From Halomicroarcula saliterrae (lineage in GTDB: Archaea > Halobacteriota > Halobacteria > Halobacteriales > Haloarculaceae), in assembly GCF_031624395.1 (NCBI RefSeq), contig NZ_JAMQON010000002.1, forward strand, positions 186,001-250,000: a stretch of DNA of 64,000 nucleotides. Reading direction: 5' to 3'. The notes under the pieces are model-generated. The model saw only the letters and a program-made list of their open reading frames with translations, ran no database searches and had not been told where the DNA came from. Positions 25,626 through 34,802 of this stretch are shown one piece after another (position 1 is the first letter of the stretch; each line of letters begins with the position of its first letter). The position numbers and the translations under genes are program-made.

Positions 25626-26111
25626 TCAGACGAAACTCGCGCTGGTCGCTCGCTCTTCGAGGGCCGACGGCTCGCCCGCTTCAAGGCGCTCCAGCCGGTC
25701 GGTGATGGTGTGGACTTCCTCGCCCTCCGTGCAGGGCGCGACGTGCGTGAGCTCGTCCTCGTCGTACTCGGCCAGTCCCATCACCGGGAGGACCATCGCG
25801 TCGTACGCCGCCCCGGTGACCTCGGAGTCGACAGTGGTCCGCTGGTAGAACGACTCCAGCGAGACGTTGTTCGAGAGCGCCCACTGCTTGAACTCGGCGA
25901 CGCGATTGAGGATGTAGCGGCCCTCTTCGGTGGCGGCGGCCCCGGACTCGGGGGCGATCTGCTTGCCCCAGACGACGACGTTGTAGCCGGCTATCTCGTC
26001 GGTGCGGTCCAGTTCGTCGAGTTTGTCGATGACGCTCTCCTGGCGCTCTCCGGCGCCATCGGGCAACATGGACCTGACGTACAGTTCGATGTAGGGGGAT
26101 GGCTGATTCAT
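25626..26111 (-). CDS. Conserved haloarchaeal protein of unknown function
   Basis: This 161-residue acidic soluble protein starts MNQPSPYIELYVRSMLP and looks like an alpha/beta domain: ESVIDKLDELDR, then YNVVVWGKQIAPES, then a helix RYILNRVAEFKQWALSN. The first strand-helix-strand unit resembles a ferredoxin-like fold. No catalytic motif is visible. I start at the ATG at 26111 because the longer frame (from 26168) adds residues of different character. The gene is convergent with the winged-helix gene. Confidence 0.6.
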   Translation of the reverse strand: MNQPSPYIELYVRSMLPDGAGERQESVIDKLDELDRTDEIAGYNVVVWGKQIAPESGAAATEEGRYILNRVAEFKQWALSNNVSLESFYQRTTVDSEVTGAAYDAMVLPVMGLAEYDEDELTHVAPCTEGEEVHTITDRLERLEAGEPSALEERATSASFV

Positions 26112-26212
26112 GGGTGTCTCGGAGATGAAGACGAGTCTACAAATACGTTCCGTGGGGAATGTACCCATGCTCCAGTGGAATATATACTCCTAGAACCTGA
26201 TTTGGCCGGTCG

Positions 26213-26521
26213 TCAGCGTCGTTCGCACTCGTGAAGCGTCTCGTGAATCCCCACGATGAACGCCGGCACGACGACCATGAAGATGTGCTCCTCGATTGGG
26301 ATGCCGAGCAGGTCGACGCCCGTCCGCAGTTTGATAGCGAACACGCCGACTTGGAGCGTGTACCAGTCCCAGACGTAGGCGATCGGGTAGAGCGCGACGA
26401 TTGTCCGGCCGGCCCGTCCGAGCGCGTCGACCCGCCAGAGGAGCAAAAAAGCGAAAGTCCCGAAGACCACTTCCGTTACCAGATACGTGTAGGGGCCGAA
26501 CACACTGATGTCGGGGAGCAT
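26213..26521 (-). CDS. Single-domain lycopene cyclase-family membrane protein
   Basis: This 102-residue protein contains the lycopene cyclase domain signature GIPIEEHIFMVVVPAFIVG (about residues 70-90) with two acidic residues in a membrane-border motif, after two or three hydrophobic segments (YLVTEVVFGTFAFLLLW and TIVALYPIAYVWDW). Haloarchaeal CrtY-type cyclases usually carry two such domains in one protein. This one has only one and would need to pair with itself or a partner. No other carotenoid gene is nearby. Cyclase activity is therefore uncertain. Confidence 0.75.
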   Translation of the reverse strand: MLPDISVFGPYTYLVTEVVFGTFAFLLLWRVDALGRAGRTIVALYPIAYVWDWYTLQVGVFAIKLRTGVDLLGIPIEEHIFMVVVPAFIVGIHETLHECERR

Positions 26522-26628
26522 ATCCGACAGAGGGCGCGGACATCCTAAACGTTGTCCCAACCCCCACGAGGTGGGAATGTAACCAACCTTGATAACCCTT
26601 CACGTATAACCTCAGGTCGTGAAGCACG

Positions 26629-27765
26629 ATGGATATTTCTGACATCGCCACGAGAGAGTTTGTCGAAGTCGACGCCAGCAAGCGGCTCGGGAAGGTCCGC
26701 GCGATCTTCGAGCGGGAGAACCCGAAAGGCATCATCGTCACCGAGGACGGTGCCTACGCCGGCGTCATCACGCAGAAGCAGTTGGTTCAGTCCCACGTCG
26801 AGGACGACGCGAAAGCCGGGGCGATGACGCGCTCTGCGCCGAAGGTCGAGCGGACGGCCGACGTGCGCAAGGTCGCACGCGTGCTCGTCGAGGGCGGGAC
26901 GAAAGTCGCGCCGGTGTTTCAGGGCGAGGAGCTCTGGGGTATCATCACCGAGGACGCCATTCTCGAAGCGGTCATCGAGAACCTCGACGCCCTGACCATC
27001 GAGCAGATCTACACGGAGGACGTCATCACCGTCGACGAGGACACCAACGTCGGTCAGGTCGTCAACCTCCTGCGGAAACACAGCATCTCACGGCTCCCGG
27101 TGCTCGACGACACCGACGGCCTCACCGGGATGGTCACCCGCCACGACATCGTCGACGTGGTCGTCCGGGACATGGACAAGGCCACCCGCGGCGACCGCTC
27201 GGGCGAGATCGAGCGGGTGCTGGACCTGCCCGTCTACGACGTGATGAACAGCCCCGTCGAGACGGCCGAGCTGAGCGATTCGGTCCGGGACGCCGTCGAG
27301 CGCATGCTGGACCACGACTTCGCCGGGCTGGTCGTGACCGACGACGTGAACCACGTCATCGGCATCGTCACCAAGACGGACGTGCTCCGGGCGCTGACCT
27401 ACACCGAGGAGGACCACATGGACGTCCAGATCACCAACATCTCGCTGCTGGACACCATCTCCCGGGAGGACATCCGCGCCGACATCAGCAAGGTCGCGGA
27501 CAAGTACCAGGCGATGCAGGTCCAGCACGCCCACGTCCGGTTCCACGAGCACAAGGAGAAGCTCCGTGGCACCCCGCTCATCCAGTGTCAGATTCGCCTC
27601 CGGACCAACAAGGGTCAGGCCGCCGGCTCCGGCGAGGGGTACGGCGCCGAGATGGCGTTCAACGTCGCGCTCGACAAGCTAGAGCGCAACGTCCTCGAAC
27701 GGAAAGGCGTCCAAGCTGACGAGGAGTACCGCGGCCAGTTGCTCCGGAAGCTCGGCGAGCTGTAG
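26629..27765 (+). CDS. Four-CBS protein with C-terminal HPF/S30AE-like domain
   Basis: This 378-residue protein begins with four CBS modules in two pairs (about 1-125 and 130-260; for example GKVRAIFERENPKGIIVTED and ISRLPVLDDTDGLTGMVTRHD), which usually bind adenine nucleotides. The last 110 residues follow the pattern of ribosome hibernation factors (HPF/RaiA): ISKVADKYQAMQVQHAHVRF, then strands, then AGSGEGYGAEMAFNVALDKL. The closing helix pair with DKLERN is the S30AE hallmark. I infer a ribosome-associated factor gated by nucleotide levels. An alternative is a metabolic regulator. The gene is convergent with the next, 3 bases away. Confidence 0.82.
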   Translation: MDISDIATREFVEVDASKRLGKVRAIFERENPKGIIVTEDGAYAGVITQKQLVQSHVEDDAKAGAMTRSAPKVERTADVRKVARVLVEGGTKVAPVFQGEELWGIITEDAILEAVIENLDALTIEQIYTEDVITVDEDTNVGQVVNLLRKHSISRLPVLDDTDGLTGMVTRHDIVDVVVRDMDKATRGDRSGEIERVLDLPVYDVMNSPVETAELSDSVRDAVERMLDHDFAGLVVTDDVNHVIGIVTKTDVLRALTYTEEDHMDVQITNISLLDTISREDIRADISKVADKYQAMQVQHAHVRFHEHKEKLRGTPLIQCQIRLRTNKGQAAGSGEGYGAEMAFNVALDKLERNVLERKGVQADEEYRGQLLRKLGEL

Positions 27766-27768
27766 CGG

Positions 27769-28368
27769 TCAGTTCGCGGTGGTGTTGCCCGTCGGGGTCT
27801 CGTCGGTGACGCCACCGTTGCCGCCATCTGTCTCCTGCCACCAGTCCTGCGCATCGAGGAGGGCGTCCTCCTCGTCTTCCGCCAGCGGGCTGGCGTTGAT
27901 GGTAACGAGCCGCTCGTTGTCGCCGAAGGGCGTCCACTCCTGATTCACCTCGTACACCTGGGGCTGGTCCGAGTCGTCGTCCTCGTCCGGGATGAACCCG
28001 AGGTCCGAGTCGTACTGGCCGACAGGGGCGTCCTCGGCGACGAACAGCGGGACCACCTCGTCGGTGTCCAGCCACCGAATCTGATACGTGTTGTAGTCGG
28101 TGAAGAAGCTGTCCCGGACGTCGCCGTAGTTCGGGGTGAATTCGACCACGTCCGAGACGAAGACGAACCGGCCGTTGGGGTGGAAGTTCGAGATGAAGAT
28201 GAGCGCCTGCCACCCCTCGCCGAGGATGCCGCCGTCGTCCTCCTGCGCAGCGGCGGTCCCGGACGCCCCGAGCAAGAGCCCGCCCGAGGCGAGCGCGCCT
28301 TTCTTCATGAACTCCCGTCTGGAGTCGGCGATGCGATTGAGCAGTGTCTCGTTCGTGTCGTCGGTCAT
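27769..28368 (-). CDS. Secreted Tat-substrate protein of unknown function
   Basis: This 199-residue protein has a twin-arginine signal (DSRREFMKKGALASGGLLLG, about residues 15-35) ending near AAAQED, so it should be exported folded. The mature part (about 40-185) is acidic and rich in aromatic residues (NFHPNGRFVFVSDVVEFTPN, FFTDYNTYQIRWLDTDE), consistent with a beta-rich domain, and it ends in a Gly/Thr-rich tail. I start at the ATG at 28368; the longer frame lacks a signal peptide at its beginning. No family is recognised. Confidence 0.72.
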   Translation of the reverse strand: MTDDTNETLLNRIADSRREFMKKGALASGGLLLGASGTAAAQEDDGGILGEGWQALIFISNFHPNGRFVFVSDVVEFTPNYGDVRDSFFTDYNTYQIRWLDTDEVVPLFVAEDAPVGQYDSDLGFIPDEDDDSDQPQVYEVNQEWTPFGDNERLVTINASPLAEDEEDALLDAQDWWQETDGGNGGVTDETPTGNTTAN

Positions 28369-28553
28369 AACAATGGCCTCCGCCCTTAGTAGCCGGTGTA
28401 CGGGCCTAAGAACTGGGCCTGCGTACGCTGGCGGACGTGCGACGACGCCGCGTCCGGGACTGCGGGCGACGACCGGAGTGGGCGCGCTACGGAGCGGTCT
28501 GCCCGCCGTATGCCACCGGGAGCTATTTGCATTTGCCACAGGTGGAGCCACGC

Positions 28554-29855
28554 ATGGGTCGGTCTCACCACCGCGCTGTGCTCCCGTGTACCCTCCTGCT
28601 CGTCCTCCTCGGCATCGCGCCGGTCGTCGGCAGCGCCGCCCCGCCGCCGCGGCCGCTCTGTGACGCCTGTGGCGACTCCTTCGAGACGACCGCCGAACGG
28701 CACGGCGTCTCGCTGTCGGTCGAGCGGAGCACGGCGACAGTCACCGTCCACGGCGACGGGACGGCGACGTGGGTCGTCCGCAACCGGCTCGCGGCGGGGA
28801 CAGACCGCCTCCGGTCGAACGCGACGCTGCGACGGGCCATCGCCGAGCGGGCGATGTGGGACACCGAGTTGCGCGGGTCGACCGTCACCGCCGACAGCGT
28901 CATGCTCCGGTACCGCGAGCCCGGCTTCGCCGACCCCGCCCCCGGCGACACGCTCCACTCGGGCGAGTTCACCGCCGCCTACGGCTACCGGAACCTCGAC
29001 GGCCTCGGCGCGGACCGTCTCACCGTGGTCGCCCCGCCGGGGACCCGAATCGACCGAGCAGTGCCCGGTGCGACGGTCGCCGACGACGGGTCGCGGATGA
29101 CCCTGACGGCGCTGGACCGGGGTACCGTCGTCACGTTCGTCCCTCGTGACAGCGCCGTCGGCCCGCTGTGGAGCCTCGTCGCCCTGGCCTCCCTCGTCGG
29201 CCCCGTCGCGGTCGTAAACGCCGTCGTTCTGGTCGGACTGCCGGCGGTGGTCGCCGCGGCGACCGTCTCTGTCGTCGGGTACGGCCGCGACCGGGCCGAC
29301 GCGAGGCTGGTCCCGGAGCTCGACCCCGCCGGGCCGGGACTGGCAGTGTGGGGCGCTGCGCTGGTGGCGCTGTCGCTGGTCGGCGCCAGACTGAACGCCG
29401 GCGGACCGGCGATGACCGGGGTCGGTATCGGTGCCACCGTCGCCGGCCTCGGCGGTGTACTCGGCCGCCGCGGCGTCCGCGAGGTCGTTTCGTACCGCCT
29501 GCTCGTCGGTGTCGCCGCCCTCGGTGCCGGGCTGGCCGCCGCTGTCACGCTGGTCGCAACGACCCTTGTATCCGGGAACAGCCTCACGTGGTCGGCCGTC
29601 GGCAGCCTCCCACTGCTGGGGCCGCTGTTCGCGCTCCTCCCGGCGGGGTACGCGCTCGAACGGGGGCGGACGGACCGCGCCGTCCTCACCGCCGCCGCCG
29701 GGGTCGCGGTCGCGCTGTTGCCGGCCGTCCCGCTGTTCGGGCCGGTCACCGGTCTCGGGTGGCTCCTCGTCCCCTACGTGCTGGGCACGACTGGTCTGGG
29801 GCTGCTCCTCGGGTCGCCGCTACTCGCCGTCGGCGTCGCACTCGGTCGGCGGTGA
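28554..29855 (+). CDS. Secreted-N-terminus multispanning membrane protein, unknown function
   Basis: This 433-residue protein begins with a signal peptide (LPCTLLLVLLGIAPVVGSAA) followed by an extracellular domain (about 30-200) that contains CDACGDSF and beta-rich repeats. From about residue 205 it has around eight hydrophobic spans. I start at the ATG at 28554 because a Shine-Dalgarno-like GGTGGAG lies a few bases before it. The soluble domain plus multi-span membrane layout resembles DUF2207-like or exporter-associated proteins, but I cannot name a family. It is divergent from the Tat-substrate gene. Confidence 0.7.
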   Translation: MGRSHHRAVLPCTLLLVLLGIAPVVGSAAPPPRPLCDACGDSFETTAERHGVSLSVERSTATVTVHGDGTATWVVRNRLAAGTDRLRSNATLRRAIAERAMWDTELRGSTVTADSVMLRYREPGFADPAPGDTLHSGEFTAAYGYRNLDGLGADRLTVVAPPGTRIDRAVPGATVADDGSRMTLTALDRGTVVTFVPRDSAVGPLWSLVALASLVGPVAVVNAVVLVGLPAVVAAATVSVVGYGRDRADARLVPELDPAGPGLAVWGAALVALSLVGARLNAGGPAMTGVGIGATVAGLGGVLGRRGVREVVSYRLLVGVAALGAGLAAAVTLVATTLVSGNSLTWSAVGSLPLLGPLFALLPAGYALERGRTDRAVLTAAAGVAVALLPAVPLFGPVTGLGWLLVPYVLGTTGLGLLLGSPLLAVGVALGRR

Positions 29856-29960
29856 GAAGCGCGGGACGAGTAGCCGGTCGGTATGTCGAACGCACCCGGC
29901 CGCAGGTGGCACTACGCCTCTTTGAGTGACCGTGTTGTATGCTATCACTGGTGATCTGCA

Positions 29961-30347
29961 ATGCACACGACCAAACAGGAGCTCCCGACACTGATGGAGA
30001 CGCCGGACGCCGTCGTCCAGCAGCAGACCGACTTCGGCGAACTCCCCGCTGATACCACGCTGAGCGCCGAACACATGCAATTCACGGCCGGAACGGACAT
30101 CACCCCGCTGCTGGAGGGGCTGCCGGAGGACCACTGCCCGGTCCCACACTGGGGCTACGTCGTCGAGGGCGAGATAACCATCCGGTACGTCGACGGCAGC
30201 GAGGAGACCGACCGCGGCGGCGACGTGGTCTACTGGCCGCCGGGCCACACCGCCGTCGCGGAGCGGGACACCGAGGTCGTCCTCTTCAGTCCGCAGGACG
30301 ACCACCGAGAGGTGTTCGACCACATGGCGGCGAAGATGGAGGAGTGA
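29961..30347 (+). CDS. Cupin-domain protein
   Basis: This 128-residue single-cupin protein has its first cupin box around DHCPVPHWGYVVEGEITIRY (histidines in DHCPVPH) and the second around RGGDVVYWPPGHTAVAE, with the metal-binding residues spread over both. It may bind a metal and a small ligand, and the reaction is unknown. The ATG at 29961 lies about 30 bases after a TATG-rich patch. The following GNAT gene starts 51 bases after its stop, and the two may be cotranscribed. Confidence 0.82.
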   Translation: MHTTKQELPTLMETPDAVVQQQTDFGELPADTTLSAEHMQFTAGTDITPLLEGLPEDHCPVPHWGYVVEGEITIRYVDGSEETDRGGDVVYWPPGHTAVAERDTEVVLFSPQDDHREVFDHMAAKMEE

Positions 30348-30397
30348 GAGGGGGTCGGGAACCCGGAATTATACGTTCCGCTTCGGTAGGTCTCCGT

Positions 30398-30895
30398 ATG
30401 ACCGTCCGGCTTCGTGACGCGACGCCAGCGGACGTAGACAGGCTCTGTGAGGTCAACAGAGTCGCTATCGAAACGCTCGGGACCGAGCCATACGACGAGC
30501 ACCAGATTGCAGCGTGGAAGCGCGGCGTCGACCCGGAGCTGTATCCGATCGAGGCTGCCGAGACGCATTTTCTCGTCGCCGAAACGGACGAGCGAGTCGT
30601 CGGATTCGGCTGGATGAAACCCGAAGCTGACGAGTACTTCACGATCGACGTCAGCGGAGAGATCACCGGTATGTACGTGCATCCGACCGCCGCGAGGAAC
30701 GGGGTCGGAACGCGGCTCCTCGGTGAACTCGAACGGGCGGCAAGAGACCGCTCGGTGGAATCACTCGGCCTCTGGGCCTCGCTCAACGCGGTGTCGTTCT
30801 ATCGAAAACACGGCTACGAGACGATGGGCGAGCAAGCGCTCGAATACGACGACGGAACCGAACTGCCGGTCGAAGAGATGCGAAAGGTGCTTTAG
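30398..30895 (+). CDS. GNAT-family N-acetyltransferase
   Basis: This 165-residue acetyltransferase has the acetyl-CoA-binding motif A pattern MYVHPTAARNGVGTRLLGEL (about residues 90-110; R/Q-x-x-G-x-G/A type) and the C-terminal LWASLNAVSFYRKHGYETMG strand-helix. The acceptor is unknown. I use the ATG at 30398, which is preceded by an AT-rich box (around 30368-30374). Its base use is slightly less GC-rich than that of its neighbours. Confidence 0.87.
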   Translation: MTVRLRDATPADVDRLCEVNRVAIETLGTEPYDEHQIAAWKRGVDPELYPIEAAETHFLVAETDERVVGFGWMKPEADEYFTIDVSGEITGMYVHPTAARNGVGTRLLGELERAARDRSVESLGLWASLNAVSFYRKHGYETMGEQALEYDDGTELPVEEMRKVL

Positions 30896-30997
30896 CTGAC
30901 CAGCCGCGTGGCCGTGAGCGGCCTGTGTTTTTCCCCAGAGTGGCGTCCACAGGGCCTCGGAGCGGCCCGAGAACACCCGACGAAGTGAAAAGTGGGC

Positions 30998-33223
30998 TTA
31001 CTGGAAGCCGATGCGGCCGCTGCCGCCGGGCTGGCGCTGCGGGCTGGAGCCGCCCTTGAACTCCTCTTGCATCTGCTCGTAGTACTCCCGGATCTCGTCG
31101 TTGATGGTCGGGCGAACGCTCTCCATGGCCTGTCGGAAGTGGCGCATCTCGACCTCCTCCGCGTCGTCGGCCTCGCGCAGGGCCTCGATGGCCGCCTCGC
31201 GGGTGATGGACTCCAGATCGGAGCCGACGAACCCGCTACTGCGTTCGGCCAGCTCGCGCAGGCTCACGTCGGGGGCGAGCGGCGTGTCGTCGGTGTGGAT
31301 GCGCAGGATCTGTTCGCGGCCGTCCACGTCGGGCTCGCCGATCATCACGAGGCGGTCGAACCGGCCCGAGCGGATGAGCGCCGGGTCGATCATGTCGGGA
31401 CGGTTGGTCGCGCCGATGACCATCACGTCCTCCATCTCTTCTAACCCGTCGAGCTCCGTCAGGAGCTGGTTGACGACGCGCTCGGAGACGTTCGACCCCA
31501 TCTCCCCGCCCCGCCCCGGTGCCAGCGAGTCGAGCTCGTCGAAGAAGATGATAGTCGGGGCGACCTGCCGCGCCTTGCGGAAGGTCTGGCGGATGGCCTT
31601 CTCCGATTCGCCGACCCACTTCGAGAGCAGTTGCGGGCCACGGACGCTGATGAAGTTGGCGTCGGTCTCGTTGGCGACGGCCTTCGCCATCAGCGTCTTG
31701 CCGGTGCCGGGCGGGCCGTAGAGCAACACGCCCGAGGGCGGCGTCACGCCCATGCGCTCGAACTTCTCGGGGGAGCTCATCGGCCACTCGACGGCCTCCT
31801 GGACCTGCTCTTTGGCCTCGTTGAGGCCGCCGACGCTGTCCCAGGACATCTTCGGGAGCTCGACCAGCACCTCCCGCATCGCCGACGGGCTCACCTCGTT
31901 GAGCGCGCCCTTGAAGTCCTCCCGTTTGATTATCATCCGGTCGATGAGACTGGGCGGGATGTCCTCCTCGTCGAGGTCGATTTCGGGGAGGTACCGGCGC
32001 AGGGCTTTCATCGCGGCCTCCTTGGTCAGACTCTCGATGTCGGCGCCGACGAAGCCGTGGGTGTCGGTGGCGAGCTTCGAGAGGGTCACGTCGTCCGACA
32101 GCGGCATCCCGCGGGTGTGGATCTGGAGTATCTCCTCGCGGCCAACCTCGTCCGGAACGCCGATCTCGATCTCGCGGTCGAAGCGGCCCGGGCGACGCAG
32201 CGCCGGGTCGACGCTGTCGACGCGGTTCGTCGCCGCGATGACGATGACCTGCCCGCGCGATTCGAGGCCGTCCATCATCGTCAGGAGCTGGGCGACGACG
32301 CGGCGTTCGACCTCGCCGGTCACGTCCTCGCGTTTGGGCGCGATGGAGTCCAGTTCGTCGATGAAGATGATGGCGGGGGACTCCTCGCTGGCGTCCTCGA
32401 ATATCTCCCGCAGCTGCTGTTCGCTCTCCCCGTAGTACTTCGAGATGATCTCCGGCCCGGCGATAGAGAAGAAACTGGCGGATGTCTCGTTGGCGACGGC
32501 TTTCGCGAGCAGGGTCTTCCCCGTGCCCGGCGGGCCGTGCAGCAGGACCCCCTGTGGCGGCTCGATGCCGAGTTTCTTGAATATCTGGGGGTGTTTCATC
32601 GGCAGCTCGACCATCTCGCGGACCCGCTGAATCTCGTTTTGCAGCCCGCCGATGTCTTCGTAGGTGATGCCACCGCCCGTTTTTTCGAAGCCCGAGATGG
32701 GCTCCTCGCGAAGTTCCACTTCAGTGTCCTCGGTGATGAGACAGACGCCCTCCGGCTCGGTTTCGACGGCGATGAGCGGAATCGCTTGCCCGGGCGAGCG
32801 CATGAACGGGTGGTTCGTGGAGCTCATGACGGGGACGATGTCGCGCTCGACGACCGGCCGTTTCAGAATCTGCCGTTTGACCATGCCGGCCGCGTCGGAG
32901 CCAAACTGCACCGACGCCTCCTCGGGCGGAGCCAGCACGAGCTTGTCCGCCTTCTCCGCTTCCGCCTTGCGGATAGTCACGCGTTCGCCGATGCCGACGT
33001 CGGCGTTCTGTCGCGTGAACCCGTCGATGCGAACCGTGTCCGTGTTCCAGTCCTGCCGGTCCGCACGCCACACCTTCGCAGCCGTCGTATCGCTACCCTC
33101 GATTTCGATGATATCACCGGGCGAGAGCTTGAGATGCAACAACGTATCGGGGTCAAGACGGGCGATGCCACGACCCGAGTCGTTCGGGTACGCTTTCGCC
33201 ACTTCTAGTTGCACTTCGTTCAT
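30998..33223 (-). CDS. cdc48: AAA+ ATPase Cdc48 (p97/VAT family)
   Basis: This 741-residue hexameric unfoldase has an N-domain (about 1-185, starting [19 protein letters not shown]) and two AAA+ modules. Each module has Walker A GPPGTGKT; the Walker B motifs are [11 protein letters not shown] in the first and [15 protein letters not shown] in the second. Arginine-finger regions with [10 protein letters not shown] and [10 protein letters not shown] follow. The C-terminal tail is short and lacks obvious adaptor motifs. It unfolds proteins for degradation or remodelling, in archaea probably feeding the proteasome. It stands alone. Confidence 0.95.
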   Translation of the reverse strand: MNEVQLEVAKAYPNDSGRGIARLDPDTLLHLKLSPGDIIEIEGSDTTAAKVWRADRQDWNTDTVRIDGFTRQNADVGIGERVTIRKAEAEKADKLVLAPPEEASVQFGSDAAGMVKRQILKRPVVERDIVPVMSSTNHPFMRSPGQAIPLIAVETEPEGVCLITEDTEVELREEPISGFEKTGGGITYEDIGGLQNEIQRVREMVELPMKHPQIFKKLGIEPPQGVLLHGPPGTGKTLLAKAVANETSASFFSIAGPEIISKYYGESEQQLREIFEDASEESPAIIFIDELDSIAPKREDVTGEVERRVVAQLLTMMDGLESRGQVIVIAATNRVDSVDPALRRPGRFDREIEIGVPDEVGREEILQIHTRGMPLSDDVTLSKLATDTHGFVGADIESLTKEAAMKALRRYLPEIDLDEEDIPPSLIDRMIIKREDFKGALNEVSPSAMREVLVELPKMSWDSVGGLNEAKEQVQEAVEWPMSSPEKFERMGVTPPSGVLLYGPPGTGKTLMAKAVANETDANFISVRGPQLLSKWVGESEKAIRQTFRKARQVAPTIIFFDELDSLAPGRGGEMGSNVSERVVNQLLTELDGLEEMEDVMVIGATNRPDMIDPALIRSGRFDRLVMIGEPDVDGREQILRIHTDDTPLAPDVSLRELAERSSGFVGSDLESITREAAIEALREADDAEEVEMRHFRQAMESVRPTINDEIREYYEQMQEEFKGGSSPQRQPGGSGRIGFQ

Positions 33224-33402
33224 AGAGTGAGACTACCACGAACTCCGTCACGGCGGGAGATATGCTTTATGCTACCGGCGGGCGCGACGAGCAGCGACGG
33301 GTTTTTATGTTGACTGGTATCACACACCATGTCTTCGGCCCGAATCAGGTGAGTACGTCGCCCGTTTCCGCCGATTACTCGTGCGTGGACCGTTCCGAGA
33401 CC

Positions 33403-34056
33403 TCAATCGAGAGCCAGCGGCGCGGCCTGCTCGATTGCGGCTCCGGTGAGGTCACCCTGTCGGAGAATCGTCGCCGTCCCGGCCCCACCAGAGGCGAGCG
33501 AGAGGATGGTCGAAGCGCGGGTGGTGCCGTCCGGTTCGCCCCCGAGGATGTAGTCGACCGACCCGCCGACGTGGTCGGCCGCCAGTTCGACGTCGACCAG
33601 TCGGTCGTCGGGCACCGTCCCGGAGCGGTTCGCCGAGGTCATCGCGACGGGGCCACCGACGGCGTCGGCGAAGGCCCGCCACACCGGGTTCGAGAGACAG
33701 CCGACACTGACGGTCCCGTCCCGACAGCAACGGTCGTCCAGGTCGGGGGCGTCCCGTTCGAGCACCAGGTTCAGCGGTCCGGGCCAGAACGCCTCGGTCA
33801 GTGCGTCGACGACAGCGGGGTCGTCGTGGCGGGCGAACCGACGCCAGTCGTCCGGGTCGCGAACGAACAGCGTCAGCGGCTTGTCCCTCGGCCGGTCCTT
33901 GCTGTCGTAGACGCGCTCGATGGCGGTCGGGCTGTCGGGCACGACTGTCAGCGCCATGTTCGTGTCGCTGGGAGCCACGACGACACCGCCGTCGCGGACG
34001 CAGGCGGCCGCGAGCGAGATGTGCTCGTCCGACGGCGAGAGTATCTGCGCGGACAT
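33403..34056 (-). CDS. YrdC/Sua5-family protein, divergent
   Basis: This 217-residue protein has the YrdC fold used by TsaC/Sua5, which makes threonylcarbamoyl-AMP for tRNA t6A. The pattern includes VYDSKDRPRDKPLTLFV, FWPGPLNLVL and the later GGPVAMTSANRSGTVP. The segment near residue 35 reads VVVAPSDTNMALTVV, where canonical TsaC/Sua5 has a P-T-D-T-V-Y-G-L-type motif. The core aspartate is retained but the Tyr-Gly is missing. It may therefore be a paralogue with altered specificity. It is divergent from the UspA gene. Confidence 0.85.
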   Translation of the reverse strand: MSAQILSPSDEHISLAAACVRDGGVVVAPSDTNMALTVVPDSPTAIERVYDSKDRPRDKPLTLFVRDPDDWRRFARHDDPAVVDALTEAFWPGPLNLVLERDAPDLDDRCCRDGTVSVGCLSNPVWRAFADAVGGPVAMTSANRSGTVPDDRLVDVELAADHVGGSVDYILGGEPDGTTRASTILSLASGGAGTATILRQGDLTGAAIEQAAPLALD

Positions 34057-34213
34057 GTCAGGGGAGAGTTACGCCATCTTCAAAACAGTCCGGGTCTCCG
34101 GTCGGTGTCAGTGTGGCCCGTCCACCGACCGTCCGGCGTCGAGTGGGACTGAAAAGGCGACGCGGACTGCCGCCACCGCCGCGTTTGATAAGGCTGGACC
34201 CGGAATGCGCGGT

Positions 34214-34630
34214 ATGGTATTTCTCGTTCCCTTCGACGGGTCGCCGCTGGCCGACGCCGCCCTCGACCGCGCGGTCGACTACGCGGCCGCCATGGACGCC
34301 GAAGTCGTCGCCGTCAGTCTGGTCCCGACGGGCGCTGACTACGCCGTGCGCCGTCGCCGGGTCGACCCCCACGAGGACTTCGCCGCCGAGACCGCGGCCA
34401 GCGACCTCCGGCGGAAGATCGAGGAGGCGACCGACGACGCCGAGCTCAACTACGAGGACGTGAGCGCCTACTCGGCCAACGAGCTCTCCGACACCGTCCG
34501 GCAGGTCGCCCGGGACGTAGACGCCAGCGTGGTCTTCCTCGGCAGCGCCGACACCGACGACGTCGTCGTCCCGATCTCCGAACTCGACGACGAGGACGCC
34601 TACGACGTCCACATCGTTCGTCGAACCTAG
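34214..34630 (+). CDS. Universal stress protein UspA-like, single domain
   Basis: This 138-residue protein has a Usp-like start (MVFLVPFDGSPLADAALDRA) and an overall strand-helix pattern of the UspA fold. The C-terminal ATP-motif is weak (SVVFLGSADTDD), so nucleotide binding is uncertain. I start at the ATG at 34214. It is divergent from the YrdC-family gene, and 172 bases without a gene follow before larC. Confidence 0.8.
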   Translation: MVFLVPFDGSPLADAALDRAVDYAAAMDAEVVAVSLVPTGADYAVRRRRVDPHEDFAAETAASDLRRKIEEATDDAELNYEDVSAYSANELSDTVRQVARDVDASVVFLGSADTDDVVVPISELDDEDAYDVHIVRRT

Positions 34631-34802
34631 CGACGGCCGGAGCGAGTTGCGCGAGCGCGGTCCTGAACAGCCGGAAAGCCCCGCGGTCCGGGCTCCCGCA
34701 ACGAGTCCCGCGAGCGGTGCTTTCTGGCTGCTTGCGATCTCGTCCGCTGAACGATAGCCTGCGGTGTGGTAGCCTTTTGATTCTCCGGGGCGAGATGCGG
34801 GT

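Noticed and set aside
33262-34152. 296-codon plus-strand open frame opposite the YrdC-family gene
   Set aside because: The minus-strand product has YrdC motifs; the plus-strand one has no recognisable pattern.
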